Below are positions 18,818 through 27,577 of a stretch of DNA of 64,000 nucleotides, piece after piece. The stretch's first letter is position 1. The number at the start of each line of letters is the position of its first letter. Origin of the DNA: Aquidulcibacter paucihalophilus (GTDB lineage Bacteria > Pseudomonadota > Alphaproteobacteria > Caulobacterales > Caulobacteraceae); the NCBI GenBank assembly GCA_030285985.1, contig CP127384.1, forward strand, positions 3,033,387 to 3,097,386. Reading direction: 5' to 3'. The notes under the pieces were generated by a model. That model was not told the origin of the DNA. It searched no databases and saw only the letters and a list, made by a program, of their open reading frames with translations. A program made the position numbers and the translations under genes.

Positions 18818-18964
18818 ACGAGAAAACATCAGTGCGATTTCTTTATTGACGTTACGTTTACTATGATTTCAGGCGCGGCTGCATGATTTCAGACTTTCTT
18901 GAGGATTGCGGAGCAGTGTCGCGAAACGCTCACGCGCGCGCCCTGTTCACTGGAAGTCGACGCC

Positions 18965-19384
18965 ATGACCCGATCCATATCCCCCGCCCGCCTCGTCGCC
19001 GGCCTGGCCGCGGCCGCGGTCGTGTTCGCACCGGCCATCGGGACGGCGCAGTCAGGCAGCCTGAACGTCGAGATCGATCAGACCCAGCGGGTCCAGCTGC
19101 GCGGCCCGGCCGGGTCGGTGATCATCGGCAATCCCGCGATCGCCGATGTCACGGTGGTGGACGCCAACACCCTCTACATCACCGGAAAGGGCAACGGCGT
19201 GACCGAGATCGTTGCGGTCGACACCATCGGCCGCACCGTGTTCCAGAGCCAGATCGTCGTGACCGACGGCGCGGGTGCGGGCCGGGTCCGGGTCTGGCGC
19301 GGCGGCCAGGCCACCGAAATGGCCTGCGCATCGTCCTGCTCGCCGTCCGTCCGCGGGACCAGCGGCCCGATACCGACGCCCTGA
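18965..19384 (+). CDS. Secreted pilus-assembly N-domain protein (secretin N domain without a secretin)
   Basis: The 139-residue protein has a signal peptide (MTRSISPARLVAGLAAAAVVFAPAIGTAQ) followed by one pilus-formation N domain like that at the start of CpaC: RVQLRGPAGSVIIGNPAIADVTVVDANTLYITGKGNGVTEIVAVD. The secretin domain is absent. The C-terminal tail contains two Cys (ACASSCSPS) that could form a disulfide. I chose the ATG at 18965, preceded by GGAAG, because it begins the signal peptide. It is divergent from the pilins and leads two TadE-like genes. It may bind the CpaC channel or act as a periplasmic adaptor. Confidence 0.82.
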   Translation: MTRSISPARLVAGLAAAAVVFAPAIGTAQSGSLNVEIDQTQRVQLRGPAGSVIIGNPAIADVTVVDANTLYITGKGNGVTEIVAVDTIGRTVFQSQIVVTDGAGAGRVRVWRGGQATEMACASSCSPSVRGTSGPIPTP

Positions 19385-19395
19385 GGGACCCGACG

Positions 19396-19950
19396 GTGTC
19401 CCCCTGCTCCGTGAATTCCCGGCGAAAGCGGTTCCGCGGACCGTTTGCCCGCAGCCTGATCCGTTCGACTGACGGCTCGGCAGCGGTGGAGTTCGGCATG
19501 GTCGCCCTGCCCTTCATCCTTATGGTGTTCGCCATCCTTGAGCTCGGGATCGTCTTCGTGACGGACTCCATTCTGGAAAACGCCACCATCGAAACCGGAC
19601 GCCTGGTTCGCACCGGCCAGGCCAGCGCACAGTCCTTGACCGCGACCACCTTCAAAACCTCGCTGTGCGGGCGGATGAGCATCTTCTCGACCGACTGCGC
19701 CACCCGGGCCACCGTCGACGTCCGGGTGATCCCGCAGTTCGCCACCGTCCCGCCCGATCCCATGGCCGGCGGCACCTTCGACAATGGCGTCCTGACCTAC
19801 AGCAACGGCGCACCCGGCGACCTGGTCCTGGTGCGGGTCTGGTACCGCCAGCCCCTGCTGACGACCTTCCTCGGCCAGGGGCTGTCGCGCATGAACGACG
19901 GTGCCGCCATGCTGACCGCCACCACCGCCTTCCGGAACGAGCCGGCATGA
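19396..19950 (+). CDS. TadE-like minor pilin (pseudopilin)
   Basis: The 184-residue protein carries the TadE-type N-terminal signal: a basic stretch and DGSAAVEFGMVALPFILMV, where the Glu follows the predicted processing site and leads one membrane helix. The rest is a periplasmic domain with two Cys (TSLCGRMSIFSTDCATR) that could pair. I chose the GTG at 19396, which has an AGGG ribosome site at a suitable distance; a second GTG at 19411 is possible. The frame stays open far upstream, but that part overlaps the previous gene. TadE proteins are needed for Flp pilus assembly. Confidence 0.85.
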   Translation: MSPCSVNSRRKRFRGPFARSLIRSTDGSAAVEFGMVALPFILMVFAILELGIVFVTDSILENATIETGRLVRTGQASAQSLTATTFKTSLCGRMSIFSTDCATRATVDVRVIPQFATVPPDPMAGGTFDNGVLTYSNGAPGDLVLVRVWYRQPLLTTFLGQGLSRMNDGAAMLTATTAFRNEPA

Positions 19951-20483
19951 TGCGGCGCGGCCTGTTCTTTCGTCTCGGTCGCGACGAGCGGGGTGTCTCG
20001 GCGGTCGAATTCGCCCTGCTCGCGCCGGTCCTGATCGCCTTCTATTTCGGCATGGCGGAGTTCTGCCAGGGTTTCATGGCCCAGAAGCGCATGGGGCACG
20101 TCTCGGCCATGGTCGCCGACCTGGTCGCCCAGGAAGAGGCGGTTTCGACCGCCAATCTTGAAGACATCTTCGACATCGGCGGCCTGATCATGAAGCCGTT
20201 CGCCACCAGCGGCCTGAAGCAGCGGGTCAGCAGCGTCACGCGCACCGCGGGCGCCGCCAAGGTAGACTGGAGCCGGGGCGACGGCATGACCGCCCGGGTG
20301 GTCGGCTCCGCCATCACCCTGCCGGCCGACCTGATCGCCAACGGCGAGAGCATCATCGTGTCGGAAGCGACCTATGACTACGACTCGCCCGTCGACTATT
20401 TCATGCCCGGCATCACCCGCTTCTCGCACACCTACTATCTGCGTCCGCGGACCGTCGACAAAACCCTTTGCTCGAACTGCTAG
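19947..20483 (+). CDS. TadE-like minor pilin (pseudopilin), second copy
   Basis: The 178-residue protein begins with a basic leader and a TadE segment (DERGVSAVEFALLAPVLIAF), one membrane helix and a periplasmic domain. The C-terminus ends TLCSNC, with a Cys pair. Its ATG overlaps the stop of the preceding TadE gene (ATGA), so the two are translationally coupled and probably form a pair, like the TadE/TadF or CpaJ/CpaK pairs of other Tad loci. It converges on pabB with a 4-bp overlap. Confidence 0.86.
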   Translation: MMRRGLFFRLGRDERGVSAVEFALLAPVLIAFYFGMAEFCQGFMAQKRMGHVSAMVADLVAQEEAVSTANLEDIFDIGGLIMKPFATSGLKQRVSSVTRTAGAAKVDWSRGDGMTARVVGSAITLPADLIANGESIIVSEATYDYDSPVDYFMPGITRFSHTYYLRPRTVDKTLCSNC

Positions 20484-21799
20484 GAGCCCGTCAGGGCTTC
20501 TCTCAGCGCCCTGATCTTGGCGTCCGTCTCGGCCAGTTCGGCGGCCGGGTCGCTGTCCGCCACGATGCCGGCGCCGGCCAGGGTGCGGAACCGCCATCGG
20601 CCGTCCATGCGCTCGAACGCCGCGGTCCGGATCAGGACGGAAGCCGTCAGCCGCCCGTCATCCTCAATGTGGAACAGACTGCCGCACCAGGGCCCACGCG
20701 GGGGCTCATGGCCCGCGATGACCTTCATCGCCTCATGCTTGGGCGCGCCGGTTATGGAGCCCGGCGGGAAGGTCGCCTCGAGCAGGTCCGCCGCGCCGAC
20801 GCCGGCGCGGGCCAGCCCCGAGACCGTCGAGACCAGATGATGAACCGTCGGGTGGCACTCGACCTCGAACAGCGTCGAAACCGAGACCGACCCCGGCACG
20901 GCGACGCGCGACAGGTCGTTGCGCATCAGATCGACGATCATCAGGTTTTCCGCCCGGTCCTTCAGGCTGGCGCTGAGCTCGGCCGCGAGAGCCGCGTCCC
21001 GGACCGGGTCCGGATCGCGGGGCCGCGTGCCCTTGATCGGCCGGCTCTCGACCCGCCGGCTGGCCGGATCGAAGGTCAGGAACAGCTCCGGCGAGTTTGA
21101 GACCACCGCCCGGTCGCCCAGCCGCCAGAAGGCGCCATAGGCGGCGGCCCGGTCCGCCAGCCGCAACATGACGTCGAACGGATCGGCCCCATCCTTCAGG
21201 TCACCGGTCCAGGCGCGCGCGATATTGGCCTGGTACAGCTGGCCCGACGCGATCCGGTCGACGACATCGGCGACCGCGTCCAGATAGGCCTCCGGCGGCG
21301 CTTCGGCGTTGAAGCCGGCGGCGGGCGCGGCCGGACAGGCCGGCTCCACCGCGTCGGACAGCCATCGTTCAGCACGGTCCGCGGCGGCGCGCGCGGCCTC
21401 AGGGCTGTCGCCCCGGCCCAGAACCCGCACCGTGCCGCCCTGGTGGTCGAAGGCGAGCATGGCCGGATAGCGGGCCAGCATCAGATCGGGCCAGACCGGC
21501 TCGCGCGGCCCGGTCGCGACACGGGCACCCGCGTCATAGGCGAGCAGGCCGACGACGCCGGCGGCGAGGTCAGGGCGGCGGAGGATGTCCAGCGTCGCGC
21601 TCGGCCCGGACGGTCCGACATGGATCAGGTCCGGTTCTGCGGCGACGAAAGACCAGCGGCCCAGCGCCCCTCCGTCCGAGAGCAGGGCCAGCGGCCCCTC
21701 CAGATCTCTCAGACCGGCGGCGACCGCCAGCGGATCCTTCCAGGGCCGATTGCGGGCGTCCACGGAACAGGCCTCGACCGGGCGCACTGCCACGGTCAC
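20480..21799 (-). CDS. pabB: Aminodeoxychorismate synthase component I
   Basis: The 439-residue chorismate-utilising enzyme converts chorismate with ammonia to 4-amino-4-deoxychorismate in folate synthesis. The motif PIKGTRPR contains the Lys that forms the covalent intermediate; anthranilate synthase has Ala there, which separates this from TrpE. Other signatures are SPELFLTF, DLMRNDLSRV, TFPPGSITGAPK and the C-terminal GAGIVADSDP. No PabC or glutaminase domain is fused. Its start overlaps the stop of the upstream phosphatase gene by 4 bp. Confidence 0.94.
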   Translation of the reverse strand: MTVAVRPVEACSVDARNRPWKDPLAVAAGLRDLEGPLALLSDGGALGRWSFVAAEPDLIHVGPSGPSATLDILRRPDLAAGVVGLLAYDAGARVATGPREPVWPDLMLARYPAMLAFDHQGGTVRVLGRGDSPEAARAAADRAERWLSDAVEPACPAAPAAGFNAEAPPEAYLDAVADVVDRIASGQLYQANIARAWTGDLKDGADPFDVMLRLADRAAAYGAFWRLGDRAVVSNSPELFLTFDPASRRVESRPIKGTRPRDPDPVRDAALAAELSASLKDRAENLMIVDLMRNDLSRVAVPGSVSVSTLFEVECHPTVHHLVSTVSGLARAGVGAADLLEATFPPGSITGAPKHEAMKVIAGHEPPRGPWCGSLFHIEDDGRLTASVLIRTAAFERMDGRWRFRTLAGAGIVADSDPAAELAETDAKIRALREALTGS

Positions 21800-22575
21800 C
21801 GCGCCAGACGCGCGCCGATCCGGTCGCGCAGGGCCGCATCGACCCCGAGCGCCTGCTCCAGATAGGCGTCGGTCGAGCCGTGACGGTCTGCGATCCCGGC
21901 CAGGGCCGTGTCCAGATAGACCGGCTCGACCCCGAGGAAGGCGACAACGGCGTCGTGGGACGCGACCCGTCCGGTCTGGGCCTCGAGCTGGCGGGCGATG
22001 CCGGGTGCCCGGCCTTCCAGGTCAACGGCGGTGTTGGTCAGCAGATAGTCGGCGACCATGTCGTCGTGATGGACCCCCAGCAGATGGTGGGTCAGGGCGG
22101 CCAGCAGGCCGGTGCGATCCTTGCCGGCCGCGCAATGGATCAGGACCGGGCCGTCCGTCTCTCCGAGGGCGCGGAAATAGCGGGTGAACAGGTCGAGATG
22201 GGACGGTTCGAACGCAAGTTTCCGGTAGGTTTCGGTCATGAACCGCCGGCCCGAGTCAGGGGTCAGGTCGGCGGTTCGCAGGAAGGTCATGTGCGGCGCC
22301 TCGCCCCCATCGTCATGGTCGCTCTCGATCACCGTGGCGCGGAAGCCGGCCGGCCGCTTCGAGGGCTGGGCGCGGCGCTCGGACGGGCGGCGCAGATCGA
22401 CGACGGTGCCGAGACCCAGGGCACCAAGCCGCTCCAGATCGGCCTCGCTGGCGCGGGCCTGGTGTGCCGAGCGGTACAACTGACCGGGCGCGATATGTCG
22501 GCCCGCCGCCGTGGCGTAGTCGCCGTAGTCGCGGAAATTGTCGAGGGCGTCGAAACGATGGATGCGGCCGGTCAT
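21796..22575 (-). CDS. Tyrosine-protein phosphatase (Y_phosphatase3 family)
   Basis: The 259-residue protein has the Cys-X5-Arg signature as HCAAGKDRTG (around residue 148), including the Lys-Asp of the lipid/dual-specificity-like bacterial subgroup related to Mycobacterium PtpB. The opening NFRDYGDYATAAGRHIAPGQLYRSA is the standard start of the family, where the product usually dephosphorylates phosphotyrosine or phosphoinositides. Substrate here is unknown. It overlaps pabB by 4 bp but no metabolic link is obvious. Confidence 0.9.
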   Translation of the reverse strand: MTGRIHRFDALDNFRDYGDYATAAGRHIAPGQLYRSAHQARASEADLERLGALGLGTVVDLRRPSERRAQPSKRPAGFRATVIESDHDDGGEAPHMTFLRTADLTPDSGRRFMTETYRKLAFEPSHLDLFTRYFRALGETDGPVLIHCAAGKDRTGLLAALTHHLLGVHHDDMVADYLLTNTAVDLEGRAPGIARQLEAQTGRVASHDAVVAFLGVEPVYLDTALAGIADRHGSTDAYLEQALGVDAALRDRIGARLAR

Positions 22576-22621
22576 TCGCCCTGTCTAGACGACCCTGTCG
22601 GCGCGAACCACCGCCCAGCTG

Positions 22622-22924
22622 TCACGGCTTGCTGACAAGGCCCTGCATGGCGTCGAGATAGGCGACGAAAGCCGTGCGGCCGAGCGGCGTCATCGTCGCC
22701 TCGGTCAGGGGCTTGCGGCCCTCGAACCGTTTGCTCACGGCGACGAAGCCGGCGTCCTCGAGCTTGCGGAGGTGAACCGACAGATTGCCGTCGGTCGCCT
22801 GCAGCCGCGCCTTCAGGGTGTTGAAGTCCGCAGACTCGACGCCGGACAGGACGGCCATGATCCCCAGGCGCACCCGTCCATGGATGACATCGTCGATGCG
22901 GTTGATATCGAACGCGTCGGTCAT
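22622..22924 (-). CDS. Small winged-helix transcriptional regulator
   Basis: The 100-residue protein is a single winged-helix domain of the ArsR/MarR-like HTH_34 type: IHGRVRLGIMAVLSGVESADFNTLKARL, then a recognition helix in ATDGNLSVHLRKLEDAGFV and a wing with RKPLTEATMTPLG. It is the last gene of a three-gene minus-strand unit behind two six-helix membrane proteins, an arrangement in which the regulator usually controls its own operon. The likely operator is the palindrome at 24166-24194. Confidence 0.88.
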   Translation of the reverse strand: MTDAFDINRIDDVIHGRVRLGIMAVLSGVESADFNTLKARLQATDGNLSVHLRKLEDAGFVAVSKRFEGRKPLTEATMTPLGRTAFVAYLDAMQGLVSKP

Positions 22925-22927
22925 GGG

Positions 22928-23548
22928 TCAGGCCCGCGCCTGCCGCATCAGCATCCAGCCGGGCAGGGCCATCAGCAGGAACAGGGCTGCCGCATAGGCC
23001 AGATACTGTTCGGCCTGACCCGTAAAGAGCGCCATGAGGGGTGCCGCCACAAAGGACGCAGCCGCCAGCAGCCAGAGCGGTCGCGATCTCAGCATCGCGC
23101 TCGTGACCGCCCAGCCCAGCCCGTAGAACACCATGACGATGGAGGGGACCAGCCAGAAGCCGGTAAAGCCCTGCGATGCGCCCATGCGATAGTCATTGAT
23201 GATCAGGGCGACGAAGAGGGCGAAGATGCCCATGCCGACGGCCGCCCAGACCGTGCCGATGGCGCGGTTCGCTGCGGTCAGCACCCCCGTGCGACGCCGG
23301 CTCCCGGTCAGGTTGAAGGTCAGGATGGCCAGGAACAGGGCCGTGGCCGCCAGCCAGCTCACGCCCATAATTCCGGGGACTTCGAACATCCCGTTGAGCT
23401 CGGCCCAGAAGGCCAGGCTGCCGGTGCCAAAGGTCAGGCCGGCCGCCATAAGGATGGGCGCGCCCTGCATGGGGGCCTGGGCGCCTTCTTCCGCCAGACG
23501 ACGCATCCAGGCGATGTCGGCGACGGGGTCTTCGTTGTGCTCGGTCAT
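22928..23548 (-). CDS. Six-helix membrane protein
   Basis: The 206-residue product has about six membrane segments after a 25-residue acidic N-terminus (DPVADIAWMRRLAEEGAQAP). Segments can be seen at APILMAAGLTFGTGSLAFWA, VSWLAATALFLAILTFNL, GTVWAAVGMGIFALFVALII and three more to the C-terminus. I do not recognise a function. It sits 3 bp before the winged-helix regulator and 15 bp after a second six-helix protein, so the three are an operon. Confidence 0.8.
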   Translation of the reverse strand: MTEHNEDPVADIAWMRRLAEEGAQAPMQGAPILMAAGLTFGTGSLAFWAELNGMFEVPGIMGVSWLAATALFLAILTFNLTGSRRRTGVLTAANRAIGTVWAAVGMGIFALFVALIINDYRMGASQGFTGFWLVPSIVMVFYGLGWAVTSAMLRSRPLWLLAAASFVAAPLMALFTGQAEQYLAYAAALFLLMALPGWMLMRQARA

Positions 23549-23563
23549 GGGTTCAACGTCCTT

Positions 23564-24133
23564 TCAGAGTCGGCGGCCGAAGGCCAGCCAGAGGCCTGGC
23601 AGAAGGGCGGCAAGCGCCAGGGTACAGGCCTGGACCAGGTACTGGTCCGGCGTTCCGAACAGCAGGGCACCCGCCGCAGCACCAGCGAGGGCCACGAGGC
23701 AGAGCGCGCCCATATTGGGCGTCCCGGTGCGGACGGCCGCAATCCCCCAGCCCGTGGCGTACAGCAGAAGGCCGGCCGCTGAATTCCAGCGCATCAGTCC
23801 CCAGTCACCCGCCGCGTAGGACACCACGGCCAGCGCCAGGGCGACCCCCACAATGGCCAGGACGAAGGCGCGCGACCAGCCGGCGACGCCGCGGGCCGCT
23901 TCACCGCCGATGCGGCGGAGACGGATGAGCCCGCTCATGAAGACGGCGACGGCGACGGCCCAGTTGAGGCCCAGAAACGCCGGATGCAGGTCCAGCGCGC
24001 CGCTCAATACGCCCCATTGAAACAGGTTGGCGACACCGAAGACGGATCCCGCCAGCAACAGCAGGCGTCCCGCGCAGACCGTCACGCCCGGCTCGGCGCG
24101 CGGCGTATCAAGGGTGAAGGCGGCGGCGGTCAT
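23564..24133 (-). CDS. Six-helix membrane protein, first gene of a regulator operon
   Basis: The 189-residue protein has about six predicted helices, from GRLLLLAGSVFGVANLFQWG near the N-terminus to YLVQACTLALAALLPGLWLAF at the end. Its helix layout resembles the next gene downstream, so the two may be paralogues or two halves of a complex. The start at 24133 has a GGAG ribosome site. A 29-bp palindrome ends 33 bp upstream, probably the binding site of the regulator encoded two genes downstream. Function unknown. Confidence 0.8.
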   Translation of the reverse strand: MTAAAFTLDTPRAEPGVTVCAGRLLLLAGSVFGVANLFQWGVLSGALDLHPAFLGLNWAVAVAVFMSGLIRLRRIGGEAARGVAGWSRAFVLAIVGVALALAVVSYAAGDWGLMRWNSAAGLLLYATGWGIAAVRTGTPNMGALCLVALAGAAAGALLFGTPDQYLVQACTLALAALLPGLWLAFGRRL

Positions 24134-24165
24134 CGGGGCGTCTCCATTTGTCTCCTCTTTATGTC

Positions 24166-24194
24166 ACAAGCACTTTAATATGTAAAGTACTTGT
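24166..24194. promoter_or_regulatory. 29-bp palindromic operator
   Basis: Twelve-base arms (24166-24177 and 24183-24194) match at 11 of 12 positions around a 5-nt centre, with the core ACTTTA...TAAAGT. It is unusually AT-rich for this genome. It lies in the 107-bp gap between the membrane-protein/regulator operon and the divergent methyltransferase gene, so it could control both. The obvious candidate binder is the winged-helix protein at 22622-22924. Confidence 0.65.
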
Positions 24195-24240
24195 TTGAAC
24201 GTTATCCGACCTGCCCCCCGGAGCGCTTGCCCGCTGCCTC

Positions 24241-25023
24241 GTGACGCGAGACAAACGGCGCATGTCCTCCCGCCTCCCCATGAGTTTCCAGCGCATCGCC
24301 TATGAGGTGCGAGAGGTCTGCAACGGCGTCGAACTGTCCGTGCTCGAGGCGGCGGTCGCCCGCACCGGTCTGGGCGAGGGCGCGACGGCGATCGACATCG
24401 GCACGGGCAATGCGACCGTCGCCATCCGGCTCGCGCAGCGCTTCGGCCTGGCGATCGCGGCGGTAGAACTGGATCCGGTCATGGCGGATCTCGCCCGAAG
24501 CCGGATCGAGGCGGCGAACGCGGGGCACCAGGTCTCCCTGACCATTGCCTGCGCGGCGCAGCTGCTGGCGCGCACGGAACCGGTCGACCTGATCGTCGCG
24601 CTCGGGACCACCGATGTCAGCGGCGAGGGCCGGCCGACGCCCGAGGCCGGCTTCATCGCCCTGCGCCGCAGCCTCAAGCCCGGCGGCTGGCTGCTGTGGG
24701 GCGACGTCGTCTGGCTGGCCGACCCGCCGGCCCCGCTGCGCCAGATCACCGAGGTCACCAACCAGTATACGGACGACGCCGGCTGGCGGGCGGCGGCGGC
24801 GGCGGCGGGTTTCGAGGTCGTCGAAGGCCGGATTTCGCCGCACGCTGTGTACGACGCCTATGTCTGCGACTCCCTCGCCGCGGCCAGGGCCTGGGTGGAA
24901 GTCCATCCCGAGGCACCCGAGGCCGCCTCGATCGTGTTCAACGCTGACAGGGTCCAGGCCATCATGGAGTTCGGCCGCGACTACATCGGGTTCGGCCTCT
25001 ATTTGCTGCGCAATCCGGACTGA
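24241..25023 (+). CDS. Class I SAM-dependent methyltransferase
   Basis: The 260-residue protein has the Rossmann-fold SAM site AIDIGTGNATVAIRLA (motif I, around residues 51-66), AVELDPVMADLARSRIE with the acidic residue that binds the ribose, and a post-motif strand DLIVALGTTDVSGEG. The C-terminal half is specific to this protein and gives no substrate. The annotated start is a GTG at 24241; an ATG at 24262 (MSSRLPMSF) is equally possible, and neither has a good ribosome site. It is divergent from the membrane-protein/regulator operon and may share its operator. Confidence 0.8.
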   Translation: MTRDKRRMSSRLPMSFQRIAYEVREVCNGVELSVLEAAVARTGLGEGATAIDIGTGNATVAIRLAQRFGLAIAAVELDPVMADLARSRIEAANAGHQVSLTIACAAQLLARTEPVDLIVALGTTDVSGEGRPTPEAGFIALRRSLKPGGWLLWGDVVWLADPPAPLRQITEVTNQYTDDAGWRAAAAAAGFEVVEGRISPHAVYDAYVCDSLAAARAWVEVHPEAPEAASIVFNADRVQAIMEFGRDYIGFGLYLLRNPD

Positions 25024-25028
25024 CCGGA

Positions 25029-25406
25029 TCAGGCGGTGCGGATGATCCCGCCCGCCGCCTCGACCGGCCAGGGCGTCAGCCGGGCACCCGCGCAGGGCCC
25101 ACCGACACAGGCCCCCGACAGGGGCTCGAACACCGCCCCGTGCCAGCCGCACAGGATCAGCGACCCGTCCGGCACCAGATACTGGTCCAGCTCGAGCGCC
25201 AGCGGAAAACCCTGATGCGGACAGCGGTCGACATAGCCGGCCACCTGACCGTCCCGTCGCACGACAAAGCCATGGAAGAAGGCCTCGCCGATCTGCAGCA
25301 CGAAACCGCGCGCGCCGGGGTCGGCGATGTCGGCCTCAACGCACAGGGCCACGCCCGGCGGCGTGGTCCAGACGCGTTTGCGATCAGCCGGGGCGGTCTC
25401 GCTCAA
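25029..25406 (-). CDS. Small Rieske [2Fe-2S] protein
   Basis: The 125-residue protein is one Rieske domain. The two cluster-binding boxes are visible: CPHQGFPL (around residue 62) and CGWHGAVF (around residue 86), each supplying one Cys and one His. It has no signal peptide or membrane segment, so it is probably a cytosolic ferredoxin-like electron carrier or a nitrite-reductase-small-subunit-like protein. It overlaps the stop of gpsA by 4 bp, so it is translated with that gene, but no partner oxygenase is adjacent. Confidence 0.88.
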   Translation of the reverse strand: MSETAPADRKRVWTTPPGVALCVEADIADPGARGFVLQIGEAFFHGFVVRRDGQVAGYVDRCPHQGFPLALELDQYLVPDGSLILCGWHGAVFEPLSGACVGGPCAGARLTPWPVEAAGGIIRTA

Positions 25407-26401
25407 TGACGCTCGACCTTGAGCGGGCGGGACAGAAGGGCGTCGATCATGCCCTGGACGGTGGTCTCGCCGGCCAGAAGCGCCGCGACGGCGAGGGAGA
25501 TGGGCATGTCCACACCCATCTTCCGGGCCAGTTCGCGCACAGCCGGAGCGGATTCATAGCCCTCGGCCACCGAGCGTTTTCCGGCCAGGGCCTGTTCCAC
25601 CGTCTGGCCCTGACCGAGGGCCAGACCCAGGCTCATATTGCGCGACTGCGGGCTGGAGCAGGTCAGCACCAGATCGCCGAGGCCGCACAGGCCCGCCACG
25701 GTCTCGGCCTGCCCTCCCAGGGCGACGCCCATCCGTGTCATCTCGGCGAAGCCGCGGGTGATCAGGGCGGCGTGGGCGCTGCGCCCGAGGCCGCGGCCCT
25801 CGCTGATGCCGCAGGCAATGGCCAGCACATTCTTGATCGCGCCGCCGACCTCGGCCCCGATCAGGTCCGTGGCCAGATAGGGCCGGAAGGCCGGTGCCGA
25901 CAGCGTCTCCATCAGGGCCTCGCCAAGGGCTTCATCGGCGCAGGCGAGGGTGACGGCGCTGGGCAGACCACGCGCCACCTCGCCCGCGAAACTGGGCCCG
26001 GACAGGACCGCCGCGGGTGCCGCGGGCAGGGTCTCGGCCAGCACATCCGTCATCAGCTTCAACGAGCCGCGCTCGATCCCCTTGGAGCAGAGGATCACCG
26101 GCACGCCCGCCCGGTGGTATGCCGCAAAGGCGGTCAGCGTCGACCGCATATGCTGCGCCGGGGGGACGGCGAGGATCAGGTCGCAGGCGCCGAGATCGGC
26201 CAGGTCGCTCGTCACCGAGACATGGTCGTCGAGCTCGATGCCGGGCAGGAAGGCCTCATTGATGCGCCGCGCGCGGATGCTCTCGACCACCTCGGGCTCG
26301 CGCGCCTGCAACAGGACCTCGAGGCCGGCCGAGCCGGCGACCTGGGCCAGGGCGGTGCCCCAGGCACCGGCACCGATCACGCCCGCGGTCTTGAACTGCA
26401 T
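25403..26401 (-). CDS. gpsA: Glycerol-3-phosphate dehydrogenase [NAD(P)+]
   Basis: The 332-residue cytosolic enzyme reduces dihydroxyacetone phosphate to sn-glycerol 3-phosphate for phospholipid synthesis. The NAD-binding motif is [14 protein letters not shown] (residues 7-20), with downstream signatures [30 protein letters not shown] and the catalytic-Lys region [18 protein letters not shown] chose the ATG at 26401 ([12 protein letters not shown]), since the upstream frame only extends into the tsaD gene. It follows tsaD by 10 bp. Confidence 0.95.
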   Translation of the reverse strand: MQFKTAGVIGAGAWGTALAQVAGSAGLEVLLQAREPEVVESIRARRINEAFLPGIELDDHVSVTSDLADLGACDLILAVPPAQHMRSTLTAFAAYHRAGVPVILCSKGIERGSLKLMTDVLAETLPAAPAAVLSGPSFAGEVARGLPSAVTLACADEALGEALMETLSAPAFRPYLATDLIGAEVGGAIKNVLAIACGISEGRGLGRSAHAALITRGFAEMTRMGVALGGQAETVAGLCGLGDLVLTCSSPQSRNMSLGLALGQGQTVEQALAGKRSVAEGYESAPAVRELARKMGVDMPISLAVAALLAGETTVQGMIDALLSRPLKVERH

Positions 26402-26411
26402 GGTCACTCCC

Positions 26412-27536
26412 TCAAGCCTTGGCACCCTTGCGGCCCGGCGCATGCGTCGGATCGTTGAGCGCGCTGTATTCGTCGAGCGGCCAGCGCGGCCGGGCCGCGG
26501 TGTCGATGTCCGACACGAGACCCTTCCGCAACCGCTCCGCCCCCGCCAGTGCGATCATGGCGGCATTGTCGGTGCAATAAGCCATGGGCGGGGCCAGAAA
26601 GGCGAATCCGTTTTTCTCCGCCGTCTTCTGCAACGTCGCGCGAACCGTCCGGTTCGCCGCCACCCCGCCCGCCACGACAAAAAGACGGTGGGGATGCGCT
26701 TCGGCATAGGCCTTCAGCGCCCGGTCCGAGCGTTCGGCGAGCTGGCGGGCGATCGCCGTCTGGACCGCATCGGCAAGGTCGGCGCGCTGCTGGTCGGTCT
26801 CGCAGGTCTGGGCCAGTCGGGCCGCCGCGGTCTTCAGTCCCGAGAACGAGAAGTCGCAATCCTTGCGGCCCAGCAGCGCCCGCGGCAGGTCGAAGCGCGC
26901 GCCGTCGCCGCCCTCGGCCAGCTTCTCGAGCGCCGGACCGCCCGGATAGCCAAGCCCCAGGGCCTTGGCGATCTTGTCGAAGGCCTCGCCGGCGGCGTCG
27001 TCGATGGTCGTGCCCAGCCGCGTCATCTCGCCGACGCCGCGCACCTCCAGAAGCTGGCAATGCCCCCCGGAGACCAGCAGCAGCAGGAAGGGATAGTCGA
27101 CCGGCTGGCCCAGCCGCGCCGAGACCGCATGGCCCTCCAGATGATTGACCGCGATCAGGGGCAGGCCGCGCGCCAGCGCCACCGCCTTGCCGAAGCTCAG
27201 GCCGACCATGACGCCGCCGACCAGACCGGGTCCGGCGGTGGCGGCGACGCCGTCCAGATCCGCCCAGGCCAGGCCGGACTCGTCCATGGCCCGGCGCACG
27301 ACGCCGTCGATCATCTCGACATGGCTGCGGGCCGCGATCTCGGGCACGACGCCGCCATAGGCCGCGTGGTCGTCGATCTGGCTGTGCACCACCGAGGACA
27401 GGACCGTCGCCTCGCCCTCCGGCGACAGACGCACCACCGAGGCCGCGGTCTCGTCGCAACTGGTCTCGAGGCCGAGCACGGTGAGCGGGCCGGTTGCCCG
27501 GCTCTCCTCGCTGCTATAGTCGGCGGACCTCTCCAT
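26412..27536 (-). CDS. tsaD: tRNA N6-adenosine threonylcarbamoyltransferase
   Basis: The 374-residue ASKHA-fold protein transfers the threonylcarbamoyl group to A37 of ANN-reading tRNAs. The start motif ETSCDETAA, the Fe-binding [21 protein letters not shown] and [13 protein letters not shown] are all present. The ATG at 27536 leaves an N-terminal extension of about 18 residues and only 41 bp to the divergent hemC. An in-frame GTG at 27479, giving [13 protein letters not shown], would match the usual length better. No good ribosome site decides between them. Confidence 0.94.
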   Translation of the reverse strand: MERSADYSSEESRATGPLTVLGLETSCDETAASVVRLSPEGEATVLSSVVHSQIDDHAAYGGVVPEIAARSHVEMIDGVVRRAMDESGLAWADLDGVAATAGPGLVGGVMVGLSFGKAVALARGLPLIAVNHLEGHAVSARLGQPVDYPFLLLLVSGGHCQLLEVRGVGEMTRLGTTIDDAAGEAFDKIAKALGLGYPGGPALEKLAEGGDGARFDLPRALLGRKDCDFSFSGLKTAAARLAQTCETDQQRADLADAVQTAIARQLAERSDRALKAYAEAHPHRLFVVAGGVAANRTVRATLQKTAEKNGFAFLAPPMAYCTDNAAMIALAGAERLRKGLVSDIDTAARPRWPLDEYSALNDPTHAPGRKGAKA

Positions 27537-27577
27537 CGGGTCGAGGTAGCGACCCTGTTCTCCCGGCGCAACGACTC

